Below, piece by piece: positions 1 to 5,977 of a stretch of DNA of 11,678 nt. The DNA is from Holophagaceae bacterium (GTDB lineage: Bacteria > Acidobacteriota > Holophagae > Holophagales > Holophagaceae): NCBI GenBank assembly GCA_025353305.1, contig JANXQX010000274.1, positions 1 through 11,678 of the forward strand, read 5' to 3'. Positions within the stretch are counted from its first letter, which is position 1. Every line of letters begins with the position of its first letter. A program made the position numbers and the translations under genes. The notes below the pieces were generated by a model. It saw only the letters and a list, made by a program, of their open reading frames with translations, searched no databases and was not told where the DNA came from.

Positions 1-35
1 CTCATGAGTTCCCCAAAGACAATCGCCAGCCATCG

Positions 36-665
36 TCAGCCTGCCCCCGGCACACCGTCGAAAAATTCAACAACGCCGGTCTCCAAGGAATACTCGGCGC
101 CCACGACCAGGAGTCCATCTTTCTGGATCAGCTGCTCGAGAACTTCCGACCCATGGCGCAGATGGTCCGCGGAAGCGCGTATGTTCGCCCTGACGGCCTG
201 CCGCACCAGCGCCTCCGGGTCGTGCCTAAGCTCTGTCTCCAGCAAGGCCTCCACGGATGGCCGGACGCGGTCGACGATCGAGCGCAGATTCCTCGACTGG
301 TTTTCGGTGGGCTGCTGCAGTTCTTCCAGGGTTGCCAGAATCGCACCGCATTGGGTATGCCCAAGAACCACGACCAGCCGCGTGCCGTACCTCGCCGCGG
401 CAAACTCGACGCTGCCGACCAGGGAGGAAGCCACGATGTTTCCGGCGACCCGGATGACAAACAGGTCGCCAAGGCCCTGGTCGAAGACGATCTCGGCCGG
501 CACCCGTGAATCGGAACAGCCGAGAATGATGGCGGACGGCTCCTGGCCCGCCGCCAGCTCGGTGCGGCGCGTCTGGCTCGTGAGCGTGCCGCGGCTCCGG
601 ACCTCCGACACGAAGCGTCGGTTTCCATCCCGCAGGTGTTGGAGCGCTTCCTGGGCAGAGATCAT
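36..665 (-). CDS. Beta-class carbonic anhydrase
   Basis: This 209-residue protein is a zinc enzyme that interconverts CO2 and bicarbonate in the cytoplasm. The beta-class signature is complete: CSDSR at residues 50-54 supplies zinc ligand Cys50 and the Asp52/Arg54 dyad, and HTQCGA at 103-108 supplies His103 and Cys106. The C-terminal stretch GAEYSLETGVVEFF is also typical, and the length is normal for the family. I chose the ATG at 665 because MISAQEAL matches the usual N-terminus and AAGGA lies 10 bases upstream. The reading frame runs 32 codons further, but that extension is proline- and arginine-rich and unlike the family. Another minus-strand ATG preceded by GGGGA lies at positions 3-5, so a further co-directional gene may start there and run out of the window. 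The class is secure; the physiological role (pH, carboxylation supply) is not visible here. Confidence 0.96.
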   Translation of the reverse strand: MISAQEALQHLRDGNRRFVSEVRSRGTLTSQTRRTELAAGQEPSAIILGCSDSRVPAEIVFDQGLGDLFVIRVAGNIVASSLVGSVEFAAARYGTRLVVVLGHTQCGAILATLEELQQPTENQSRNLRSIVDRVRPSVEALLETELRHDPEALVRQAVRANIRASADHLRHGSEVLEQLIQKDGLLVVGAEYSLETGVVEFFDGVPGAG

Positions 666-836
666 GGGCGGTTCATCCTTCTTGGTCTGAGGAACGTTTC
701 GATCTGGACCTCGGCAGATTGGGACATGGTTCCACCTGACAATGGATATGAATTGGCGCAACTACGAGCATGACACGGCGTCGATGTCTTCGAGCCAGCG
801 TCCCGGTTTAGCTAGGGTTCGAGTGCGTATCTACAA

Positions 837-1025
837 TCATTTCCCGCGGCATTCCCGGTAAAGGAGAACCGACAACGCCCCACAAAAAAGAAAGGCGGCC
901 AGGCTCATCCATTGGGGAACCTGAAAACGGCCCACCAGAATATCCAGGCGGAGAACAACCCGGCCCAAGTGGGCCAGGGAGACGACACCAAGAAAGGCAG
1001 TGGCGAGGATAGATCCTGGTTTCAT
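837..1025 (-). CDS. Small two-TM membrane protein, unknown function
   Basis: This ORF encodes 62 residues with two hydrophobic stretches, at about 4-24 and 38-56. They are separated by a short basic loop (GRVVLRLDILVGRF), and the end is charged (YRECRGK). The pattern fits a small inner-membrane protein with both ends on the same side. An arrangement of helix, Arg-rich loop, V-P-x-W-M-S and second helix resembles short uncharacterised membrane proteins known from many bacteria, but I cannot name a family. GGGGA sits a few bases before the ATG. A longer ORF in another frame (808-1080) is proline/glycine-rich and looks like its shadow. No function can be inferred from the neighbours, a methyltransferase upstream and a carbonic anhydrase downstream. 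Confidence 0.65.
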   Translation of the reverse strand: MKPGSILATAFLGVVSLAHLGRVVLRLDILVGRFQVPQWMSLAAFLFCGALSVLLYRECRGK

Positions 1026-1125
1026 AGGGTTCCCCGATAGTTGTCAGCGATGCGTGGCGCGGCCTGAAGTTCGGCTTCAACGGTTGCAGTGAGCAGTCCG
1101 CCGCTGGAAAAAGTCAGCCATCTGC

Positions 1126-1746
1126 TCATGGCTTGAGCTTGCGGAACCAGGAGTACCCAAACTGTTGCACCGAGCCGGAAGGTGTCAGATGCGCCTCCCT
1201 CTCGTGGCTGACCAGCGCGAATGATTCGCCGAATTCCGCCTGCAGAGCTTCAGCCCCATAACGCACCACCGGCAGACCGCTGCAGCGGGTCGGGCCGTCC
1301 TCGGCAAAAGTGGCGATGATGACGTGCCCACCAGGCTTCACGGCATGCAGAACGGTCCGGATATAGGCGGCCCGGTCTTGGGCCTCGGTAAGAAAGTGGA
1401 ACACGGCCCGGTCGTGCCACACATCAAAGGCATGAAGCTGGAGTTCCACCTTGGTGATGTCGGCCTCCAACCAGGTGACTGGACTGGCGCTCGAGCCCAG
1501 GCGGATTTGTGCGGCGCGCAGCGCGGCTGCGGATAGATCAAGAACCGTGAGGTTGGAATAACCCCTCGCAAGCAGGCCATCCACGAGGGTCGAAGCGCCG
1601 CTGCCAACGTCGATGATGGCGGCGGAAAGGGGTACGCCCATTCCCTGGATGAACCGCAGCGATTTCTCGGCGTGTTGCTGATACCAACTGACCGTGTCGG
1701 TGGCCTTGGTGGCGTAGACATGTTCCCAGTGTTCTTTCGACTGCAT
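1126..1746 (-). CDS. Class I SAM-dependent methyltransferase
   Basis: This 206-residue protein is a single-domain Rossmann-fold methyltransferase. Motif I is at residues 44-59 (IIDVGSGASTLVDGLL), the acidic end of strand 2 is at 68-72 (VLDLS), and an EADIT segment at 94-98 marks the adenine-binding loop. WHDRAVFHFLT at 110-120 follows, and KPGG at 137-140 is the usual turn before strand 5. The N-terminal HWEHVYATK...VSWYQ matches a widespread bacterial group that also resembles eukaryotic protein-lysine methyltransferase-like proteins, so the substrate could be a protein or a small molecule. I chose the ATG at 1746 because GAGGGA stands directly upstream and the family starts with such an SKEHWE segment; the longer frame adds 11 residues. 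The cofactor is secure and the substrate is unknown. About 160 bases without a convincing gene separate it from the exported protein upstream. Confidence 0.9.
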   Translation of the reverse strand: MQSKEHWEHVYATKATDTVSWYQQHAEKSLRFIQGMGVPLSAAIIDVGSGASTLVDGLLARGYSNLTVLDLSAAALRAAQIRLGSSASPVTWLEADITKVELQLHAFDVWHDRAVFHFLTEAQDRAAYIRTVLHAVKPGGHVIIATFAEDGPTRCSGLPVVRYGAEALQAEFGESFALVSHEREAHLTPSGSVQQFGYSWFRKLKP

Positions 1747-1905
1747 GGTTCCCTCGAGATTTCTCCTGCGGGCCGACAAGGGGCATCGGCCGAGGCACTA
1801 GCAGAAGAATAGTCTGCGAGGCCGTGCCCGCTTCCTTGGACCGCCCCGGCGGCCTTGTACCCCATTTGCAGAGTGCGGCCGGTACCGCTGTGCTGCGTCA
1901 CCCGG

Positions 1906-2679
1906 TTACAGATTGCGGATCGTCACCTTCCCCACAAACGCCTGGATGAAACCGCCCACCTTCGCGGGATTGGACGGAAAAAAGCCGTAGGGGGTCATGC
2001 CTGGAGACACCTCGCTCGGCGGCACATTCACCAAGGCTGTCCAACGGGTGGGCTTCGCCGGATCGTCCGGCGACATCGCGGTCAAGGTGGCGCCGGGAAC
2101 CATGTCCCGCCCGAAGCGCGGTCGACCCACGGTGGGAAACTCGCTCACCGCGTTCACGCTGATCAGGTAATACGCTCCCTTGGGCCAGCGGAACATGAGG
2201 GTGAAGAAGGACCGGCTTGGATCGTTGATCGAGACCATGGTGATGTAGTCCTTGCCCGGCGTGGGGAGGGGGTGCCAGGGGTCGAAGAAGGCATTGGACG
2301 AGTTCATGTAGACGCCGGCCTGGCCCCAGGCCGCCCCGACCGGCCAAATTGGCGCCAAAGGCGATACCACGATGCCCTTTGTCCATGGTGAGCCCGGAGG
2401 AGGCGCGGGAGTAGGCATCGTGGCACCGGCCTTGAGCGCCTTGCTGAGCGCGGCAGCGGCAGTTGGATCCTTGGCCAGATCGGCCAGCTGCATCTCCCGG
2501 GTGACCTCCAAAGTCAGCGGGGCGACCACGTGGACGCTCGGGAATTCGTGTTTCTGTGGCAGATCTGGGCCGGAACTGTTTCCGGTGTTGTTCAGGCCAC
2601 CCCCTCCTGCGGCCGCCATGGCGGAAACCGCCGCGAACGCGACGGGTAGAACGACTGCAGGCGTGAACTTTCGAGTCAT
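1906..2679 (-). CDS. Exported protein of unknown function
   Basis: The 257-residue product starts with a Sec-type signal peptide: basic MTRK, a hydrophobic core to about residue 20, and an A-M-A cleavage box near residue 22. A flexible Gly/Asn/Ser-rich linker follows (about 24-38). A probable helix with Ala/Lys comes next (about 60-85), then a Pro-rich stretch. The C-terminal half is rich in aromatic residues, Pro and short beta-type segments, as in a beta-sandwich domain. AAGGAGAG lies 7 bases before the ATG, which strongly supports the start. I recognise no enzyme motif and only the single Met-to-signal arrangement, so the mature protein is probably periplasmic or secreted. No paired cysteines and no lipobox Cys are seen, so it is not a lipoprotein. 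It lies divergent from the DUF2007-like gene. Confidence 0.8.
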   Translation of the reverse strand: MTRKFTPAVVLPVAFAAVSAMAAAGGGGLNNTGNSSGPDLPQKHEFPSVHVVAPLTLEVTREMQLADLAKDPTAAAALSKALKAGATMPTPAPPPGSPWTKGIVVSPLAPIWPVGAAWGQAGVYMNSSNAFFDPWHPLPTPGKDYITMVSINDPSRSFFTLMFRWPKGAYYLISVNAVSEFPTVGRPRFGRDMVPGATLTAMSPDDPAKPTRWTALVNVPPSEVSPGMTPYGFFPSNPAKVGGFIQAFVGKVTIRNL

Positions 2680-2888
2680 GACTCACTCTCCTTTGGGTGG
2701 GAATTCAAGTGCTGACAGGCGCAGAAACGTCCTTCGGATGGGTACTGTCCGCTCTCTGATGCGAATCGCATGCCAGCCCGGTTTCACTGCCCGCATTCTC
2801 AGTCCACTGATGCTGTGCTTCCGGATCACGAAAGAGTGGATCGGGGCGGCAGAAGTGTGAAGGGTTCGCATAACGGATTCCCCGCTCC

Positions 2889-2917
2889 TAAATACGCCTT
2901 GAGCCTTACCGAGTCAA
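2889..2917 (-). promoter_or_regulatory. Candidate sigma70-type promoter with overlapping inverted repeat
   Basis: Read on the minus strand, TTGACT (2912-2917) is followed by exactly 17 bases and then TATTTA (2889-2894). The -35 box matches the consensus at five of six positions. The -10 box matches at only three, but these include the first two bases. It would drive the exported-protein gene starting at 2679 with a leader of about 200 bases. A 6-bp inverted repeat, CCTTGA (2897-2902) and TCAAGG (2914-2919), overlaps the -35 element and spacer and could be an operator. This is a sequence match only. Confidence 0.3.
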
Positions 2918-3105
2918 GGAAAAAATCAGTGCTCCAGGTCAGGCCGCGCACTCTACTCCGCGTTCCTTCCAAGCCGGTGGACCTCTCAAAAGGGCAATTC
3001 GGCGGGTTAGACTCCTCGTTTTTCCTTGTCCGGATACGCTTCTTTTCTACTCGGCAGACATGATGCCGTAGTCCTTCTGCTTTCCTATTTGCGTTTGCCT
3101 GCTTC

Positions 3106-3110
3106 AGGAG
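3106..3110 (+). promoter_or_regulatory. Shine-Dalgarno site fixing a GTG start
   Basis: AGGAG lies 6 bases before the GTG at 3117. This is ideal spacing and supports GTG as the start of the DUF2007-like gene; no ATG is available near the conserved N-terminus. Confidence 0.7.
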
Positions 3111-3116
3111 TGATTT

Positions 3117-3458
3117 GTGCAAATTGTCTTCGTCGCCCAGCACCCAGCAGAAGCGCACTTCGTTCGGGGGTTGTTAGATTCAGTCGGCATTGAATCAGAA
3201 GTTCGGAGGGAAGCCTTGTTCACAACGATGAAGGCCGCTGCTGTTATTCCGGATTGCCTGCCGGAAGTATGGGTGTGGAATGATGCTCAAGTTCCGCTTG
3301 CCTTGGATCTTGTAAGCCGCTATTCAAGGGGCGAAGCGATCGTCCAATCGGATGGCATTCCATGGCAGTGCCCCAAGTGTGGTGAAGAGCTTGAACCCCA
3401 GTTCACCTCATGCTGGAAATGTTCCACTGCAAAACCAGAACGTGTCCCCGCAGTCTAA
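3117..3458 (+). CDS. DUF2007-like protein with C-terminal zinc ribbon
   Basis: This 113-residue protein is the only clear plus-strand gene. Residues 1-70 (QIVFVAQHPAEAHFVRGLLDSVGIESEV and onwards) match the layout of the DUF2007 'putative signal transducing protein' family: a short strand, a helix carrying A-x-x-V-x-x-L-L, and a second strand ending near a valine/tryptophan-rich segment. Residues 85-102 form a C-x2-C-x10-C-x2-C zinc ribbon (Cys85, Cys88, Cys99, Cys102). The combination is seen in uncharacterised bacterial proteins and suggests a regulatory or protein/nucleic-acid-binding role, but no activity is established. The gene has a lower GC content than its neighbours and stands alone, facing the CstB-like gene. 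It could be a later insertion or just a weakly expressed single gene. Confidence 0.8.
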   Translation: MQIVFVAQHPAEAHFVRGLLDSVGIESEVRREALFTTMKAAAVIPDCLPEVWVWNDAQVPLALDLVSRYSRGEAIVQSDGIPWQCPKCGEELEPQFTSCWKCSTAKPERVPAV

Positions 3459-3511
3459 ACTCCCGTTCAAACCGAACCCGAACTCACACTGCTGCGGTCA
3501 TGCCATGGACA

Positions 3512-3533
3512 GCCGGCCCTCGGTTGGGCCGGT
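3512..3533. terminator. Hairpin between convergent genes
   Basis: CCGGCCC (3513-3519) pairs perfectly with GGGCCGG (3526-3532) around the loop TCGGTT, and a G-T pair (3512/3533) extends the stem. It lies 54 bases after the DUF2007-like stop and 6 bases after the stop of the CstB-like gene, so it could end transcription from both sides. No long T-run follows on either strand, so it is not a textbook intrinsic terminator. Confidence 0.55.
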
Positions 3534-3538
3534 CGACT

Positions 3539-4942
3539 TTAATCGATAGGACGCGCGTTGCCGGGCACCGGGAAGACCAGAGGGAGGCCGGCCGCCTTCC
3601 AGGCCGCGGTGCCCCCCGCCACGTTCGCAAGGCGCGTGAAACCGTTCCGGGCGAGGAGGCTGCAGGCGGCGCTGGAGCGGTAGCCGCCCGCGCAGATCAC
3701 GGCGGTCTCCCGAAAAGGATCGAGTCCCAACCGGTCCAGAGACAGATTCAGCCGGTCGAGCGGCGCCCGCACCGCGCCGGGGACGTGGCCCGTCTCGTGC
3801 TCCGCTGAGCGTCGCACATCGATCACCAGGAGTTCCCCGAGGCGTTCATTGAGCGCTGCCGCTGAAATTTGGGGGAGCGTTTCGAGCGGCCCGCCAGAGT
3901 CCCGCCACACGGCCAGGTCGAGGCATCCTGCGACGTTTTCGAGGCCGACCCGGGCGAGCCGCGTCACCGTCTCGGCGATGCGCGTGTCGTCATCTGCGAC
4001 CAGGATCAAAGGAATTGATGGATCGAGCAGCGCGCCCGCCCAGGAGGCGAACTGTCCGCCGAGATCGATGTTGACGGCCTGGGGTACGTGTCCGGCGCCG
4101 AAGGCCTCGGCATTCCGCACATCCAGGATGAGCGCGCCTTCAGCCGTCTGGTGTCTCACCTCGTCGGGAGCAAGCACGGGCACTGCGGGGCGCCCTGAAA
4201 GCGCCGGTGCCCCTGCGCGGTTGATCGCGACAGCCATGGGAAAGTAGCGGGGCACTTCGGGAAGGCCTTCGGTGGCACGCTTCACAAACACCTCCCGCGA
4301 CATCGGAGCGAGCGCCGGATTGGTGAGTTTCTCGGCGCCGAGGGTCGAGTACGTCTCCTTCGAAAGGCTCCGCCCGCACAGCGAGCCGGACCCGTGCGCC
4401 GGGTAGACCGTCACTGCGTCCCCCAACGTCAAGAGCTTCTGATGGAGCGAGTCGTAGAGCAGGGAGGCCATCTGCTCAGCCGTGTAGCCGCGGGAATCCG
4501 ACAGGTCGGGACGGCCCACATCGCCGACGAAAAGCGTGTCCCCGGTAAGGACGGCCCGCGGCTCGGGCGACACCTCGGTGTCGATCACCACGATCGAGAT
4601 ACCTTCAGGCGTGTGGCCAGGGGTTTCAAGGATCCTGAGCATGACCTTGCCTATGCTCAACTCGTCGCCCTCCTTCACGCCAAGGTGCGGGAACGCCGCG
4701 CCCGCCTTGTCGCTGATCACGATGGTGGCGCCGGTCCGTTCGGCCAACTCGTGGTGGCCGCTCACGAAGTCCGCGTGCAGATGGGTCTCCAGAACGTAGC
4801 GGATGGTCAGGCCCAGGCTCGCGGCGAGTTCCAGCATGTCATCCACATCACGCGGGGGGTCGACCACCGCCGCCTCTCCGTGAGAGCCGATGAGATACGA
4901 GGCCTGCGCGAGACACCCCAGGTAAATTTGTTCGAAGATCAT
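3539..4942 (-). CDS. CstB-like persulfide dioxygenase-rhodanese fusion
   Basis: This 467-residue protein joins a metallo-beta-lactamase-fold persulfide dioxygenase domain (about 1-210) to two rhodanese domains (about 258-355 and 358-458). Expected Fe(II) ligands are His54 (in THLHADF), His110 (ETPGH) and Asp135 (TGD). The 56-residue gap between the two histidines equals that in human ETHE1 (His79/His135), as I recall it. Cys189 in PAHGSGSLCG lies in a cysteine-bearing segment also found in CstB. The first rhodanese domain has ADDDTR (316-321) where a catalytic Cys would sit, so it is a pseudo-rhodanese. The second has Cys417 in ICAGGYRS. This order matches Staphylococcus aureus CstB, which oxidises thiol persulfides and transfers sulfur to form thiosulfate. 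The ATG at 4942 fits the family N-terminus (MIFEQIYLG) and follows GGGGGCCGG; a 74-codon upstream extension does not. The gene ends the putative operon. Confidence 0.9.
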   Translation of the reverse strand: MIFEQIYLGCLAQASYLIGSHGEAAVVDPPRDVDDMLELAASLGLTIRYVLETHLHADFVSGHHELAERTGATIVISDKAGAAFPHLGVKEGDELSIGKVMLRILETPGHTPEGISIVVIDTEVSPEPRAVLTGDTLFVGDVGRPDLSDSRGYTAEQMASLLYDSLHQKLLTLGDAVTVYPAHGSGSLCGRSLSKETYSTLGAEKLTNPALAPMSREVFVKRATEGLPEVPRYFPMAVAINRAGAPALSGRPAVPVLAPDEVRHQTAEGALILDVRNAEAFGAGHVPQAVNIDLGGQFASWAGALLDPSIPLILVADDDTRIAETVTRLARVGLENVAGCLDLAVWRDSGGPLETLPQISAAALNERLGELLVIDVRRSAEHETGHVPGAVRAPLDRLNLSLDRLGLDPFRETAVICAGGYRSSAACSLLARNGFTRLANVAGGTAAWKAAGLPLVFPVPGNARPID

Positions 4943-5037
4943 CCGGCCCCCGATTTGGATTGCCGGACAGCGTACCACTGTTGGGGATGCGAGATCACCA
5001 GACCCAATGCTCCGAGTGCTATTGTCTTCATATGCAT
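4939..5037 (-). CDS. Possible 32-codon ORF overlapping the CstB-like start
   Basis: A short frame encodes 32 residues: MHMKTIALGALGLVIS, then a polar tail HPQQWYAVRQSKSGAG. AGGAG lies 8 bases before its ATG. Its TGA shares four bases (ATGA) with the ATG of the CstB-like gene, the usual arrangement for translational coupling. The N-terminal half resembles a short signal or membrane segment. It could be a coupling or leader peptide, a degraded remnant of a membrane gene, or chance in the 172-base gap after the four-TM gene. I know no family for it. Confidence 0.35.
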   Translation of the reverse strand: MHMKTIALGALGLVISHPQQWYAVRQSKSGAG

Positions 5038-5045
5038 CAGTCCGA

Positions 5046-5050
5046 CTCCT
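5046..5050 (-). promoter_or_regulatory. Shine-Dalgarno site of the 32-codon ORF
   Basis: AGGAG on the minus strand stands 8 bases before the ATG at 5037. It is the strongest such site in the gap between the four-TM gene and the CstB-like gene, and the main reason to take the short ORF seriously. Confidence 0.4.
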
Positions 5051-5114
5051 GCGGGTGGCCTGGTAGAAGGGGCTGACCGGCCCAACGCAGCCCGGCCGGA
5101 GTTGATCAGTACGG

Positions 5115-5540
5115 TTAAGTTGGCGAGCGTGACTTGCCCGCAACTGCGCCAGCCCAACTTGCAAGCACGAGAATGATTGCCATCAAGGCGGAATGGAGGC
5201 CGATGTGCGAGTGGAATGACAGCGTCAGCAGGGTTGTAAAAACCGCAGATGAGATACCGACAATGAGGCCCGGGATGATCACCTGCCCGGATGCCTGCTT
5301 AGCAACCCGGAAAGAGAAGGCAAAGACCAGCAAAGCACCTGCGAGAGCAATGACCCAGGGTGCCGAGAATGCCGCAAACTGGTTGATGAGTTTCTGGTCG
5401 GGTGTACCGCGGACCTGGAAGGCCAAGTAGGTTGCGTACGCAGTGGTGACGAAAAGGGCGATTACCAAGGCAAGCACTTGGCTGAGCAGGCCGAGCAGGA
5501 CTGGCCGCAGCCAGGAGACTCGATTCAAACCACTGGTCAT
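5115..5540 (-). CDS. Four-TM integral membrane protein, unknown function
   Basis: This 141-residue protein has four predicted membrane segments, at about 12-40, 60-78, 86-107 and 112-133. Short polar loops separate them (FQVRGTPDQKLINQ, RVAKQASGQ) and the tail is basic (GKSRSPT). No enzymatic motif or transporter signature is evident. I chose the ATG at 5540 (MTSGLNRVSW) because AAAGG is upstream and the first helix follows naturally; the frame extends 21 residues further without a better site. It lies between the L7/L12-like gene (gap 114 bases) and the CstB-like gene. It could be a partner in sulfur transport or a general membrane protein, but unlike the TauE- or YeeE-type transporters often linked to rhodaneses it is short, and I do not assign it to those families. 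Confidence 0.7.
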   Translation of the reverse strand: MTSGLNRVSWLRPVLLGLLSQVLALVIALFVTTAYATYLAFQVRGTPDQKLINQFAAFSAPWVIALAGALLVFAFSFRVAKQASGQVIIPGLIVGISSAVFTTLLTLSFHSHIGLHSALMAIILVLASWAGAVAGKSRSPT

Positions 5541-5654
5541 GTGAGCTACCTTTCTCTCTAGCGCCGCCTGACGATGGTGGTTGACCAGCGCAGCCAACAA
5601 CACGGCGGGGAGACGGAAATCCCGAAACCCTGGATGGTCTTGGGTGCAGGCAAA

Positions 5655-5948
5655 TCATCCTTTTTTGAAGATCAAAATAAATCCAGTAGCCAGGAGGACG
5701 GACAAGAACAATACGAATAGCAGAGAGCCCCTCTTTGTTACGGATTGTGCTTCAGAGATCTTTCCCTGTAGGTTCGGCTGGCCTGCAATATAGGTATCGA
5801 CCAGGTCTTTGGCCTCCTTGAGCCCGATTTCGTTGCTCTCCCGCACAATCCTGATGGCCTCGATCTTGTTTCCCAGATGGAGCGCGGCGATCGCGGTCTC
5901 CGGAAGTTGCAGGTCGCTGGGTGGTGTTGGTTCCATTCGGTCGGCCAT
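5655..5948 (-). CDS. Small membrane-anchored protein with L7/L12 C-terminal-like motif
   Basis: This 97-residue protein has three parts. Residues 1-18 are polar and Pro-rich. Residues 19-53 (AIAALHLGNKIEAIRIVRE and GLKEAKDLVD) match helix 1 and the helix 2 start of the ribosomal protein L7/L12 C-terminal domain, with the K-x-x-AI...GLKEAK-x-x-V pattern. A hydrophobic stretch at 74-93 is followed by KKG, forming a C-terminal membrane anchor. The motif occurs in ribosomal L7/L12 and also in small non-ribosomal bacterial proteins. With the N-terminal ribosome-binding part missing and a TM tail present, this one is not a true ribosomal protein. It may bind a partner at the cytoplasmic face of the membrane. 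I used the ATG at 5948. A second in-frame ATG four codons later (5936) lacks a ribosome site. The thioesterase gene ends 29 bases upstream. Confidence 0.78.
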   Translation of the reverse strand: MADRMEPTPPSDLQLPETAIAALHLGNKIEAIRIVRESNEIGLKEAKDLVDTYIAGQPNLQGKISEAQSVTKRGSLLFVLFLSVLLATGFILIFKKG

Positions 5949-5954
5949 TTATGT

Positions 5955-5965
5955 GGGGAATCCCC
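5955..5965 (-). promoter_or_regulatory. Small hairpin overlapping the ribosome-binding region
   Basis: On the minus strand, GAGGGGATTCCCC stands before the ATG at 5948. GGGG (5962-5965) can pair with CCCC (5955-5958) around an ATT loop. The only purine-rich Shine-Dalgarno candidate (GAGGGG) is therefore half buried in a short stem, and it lies 13 bases from the start, which is long. This may lower or regulate translation, but the stem is only 4 bp. Confidence 0.25.
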
Positions 5966-5977
5966 TCGGAGGTTTGT

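Larger units (their letters stand above)
2680..3116. other. 437-bp intergenic spacer between divergent genes
   Basis: This stretch separates the minus-strand exported-protein gene from the plus-strand DUF2007-like gene, so both promoters should lie here. Its base composition is more AT-rich than the flanking genes, particularly at 2870-3110. Reading frames of 62-110 codons cross it on both strands, but their translations are Arg/Ser/Pro-rich, show no domain-like pattern, and overlap one another. I treat them as chance. The only specific sites I can point to are a candidate minus-strand promoter at 2889-2917 with an overlapping inverted repeat, and the Shine-Dalgarno sites of the two flanking genes. 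Confidence 0.6.

Noticed and set aside
4..690. 228-codon plus-strand frame across the carbonic anhydrase gene
   Set aside because: Its translation is Ser/Arg/Thr-rich with no pattern, and the opposite strand carries a complete carbonic anhydrase signature. It is an antisense shadow.
1747..1905. GC-rich hairpins between the methyltransferase and the exported-protein gene
   Set aside because: Short stems such as GCGG/CCGC are frequent in GC-rich DNA, and none is followed by a T-run.
2683..2871. 62-codon minus-strand frame just before the exported-protein gene
   Set aside because: It ends beside the ribosome site of the next gene and has AGGAG 12 bases before its ATG, so a leader peptide was considered. 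The Arg-rich translation shows no pattern and the spacing is poor.
2826..3158. 110-codon minus-strand frame across the divergent spacer
   Set aside because: It overlaps the start of the DUF2007-like gene and is highly basic without domain pattern.
4943..5164. 74-codon N-terminal extension of the CstB-like frame
   Set aside because: The extension has no similarity to the domain and overlaps the end of the four-TM gene. The family starts at MIFEQIYLG.
4394..5176. 260-codon plus-strand frame opposite the CstB-like gene
   Set aside because: Long open frames opposite GC-rich genes are expected. The translation is His/Arg/Gly-rich and shows no domain; the minus strand has a clear fusion enzyme.
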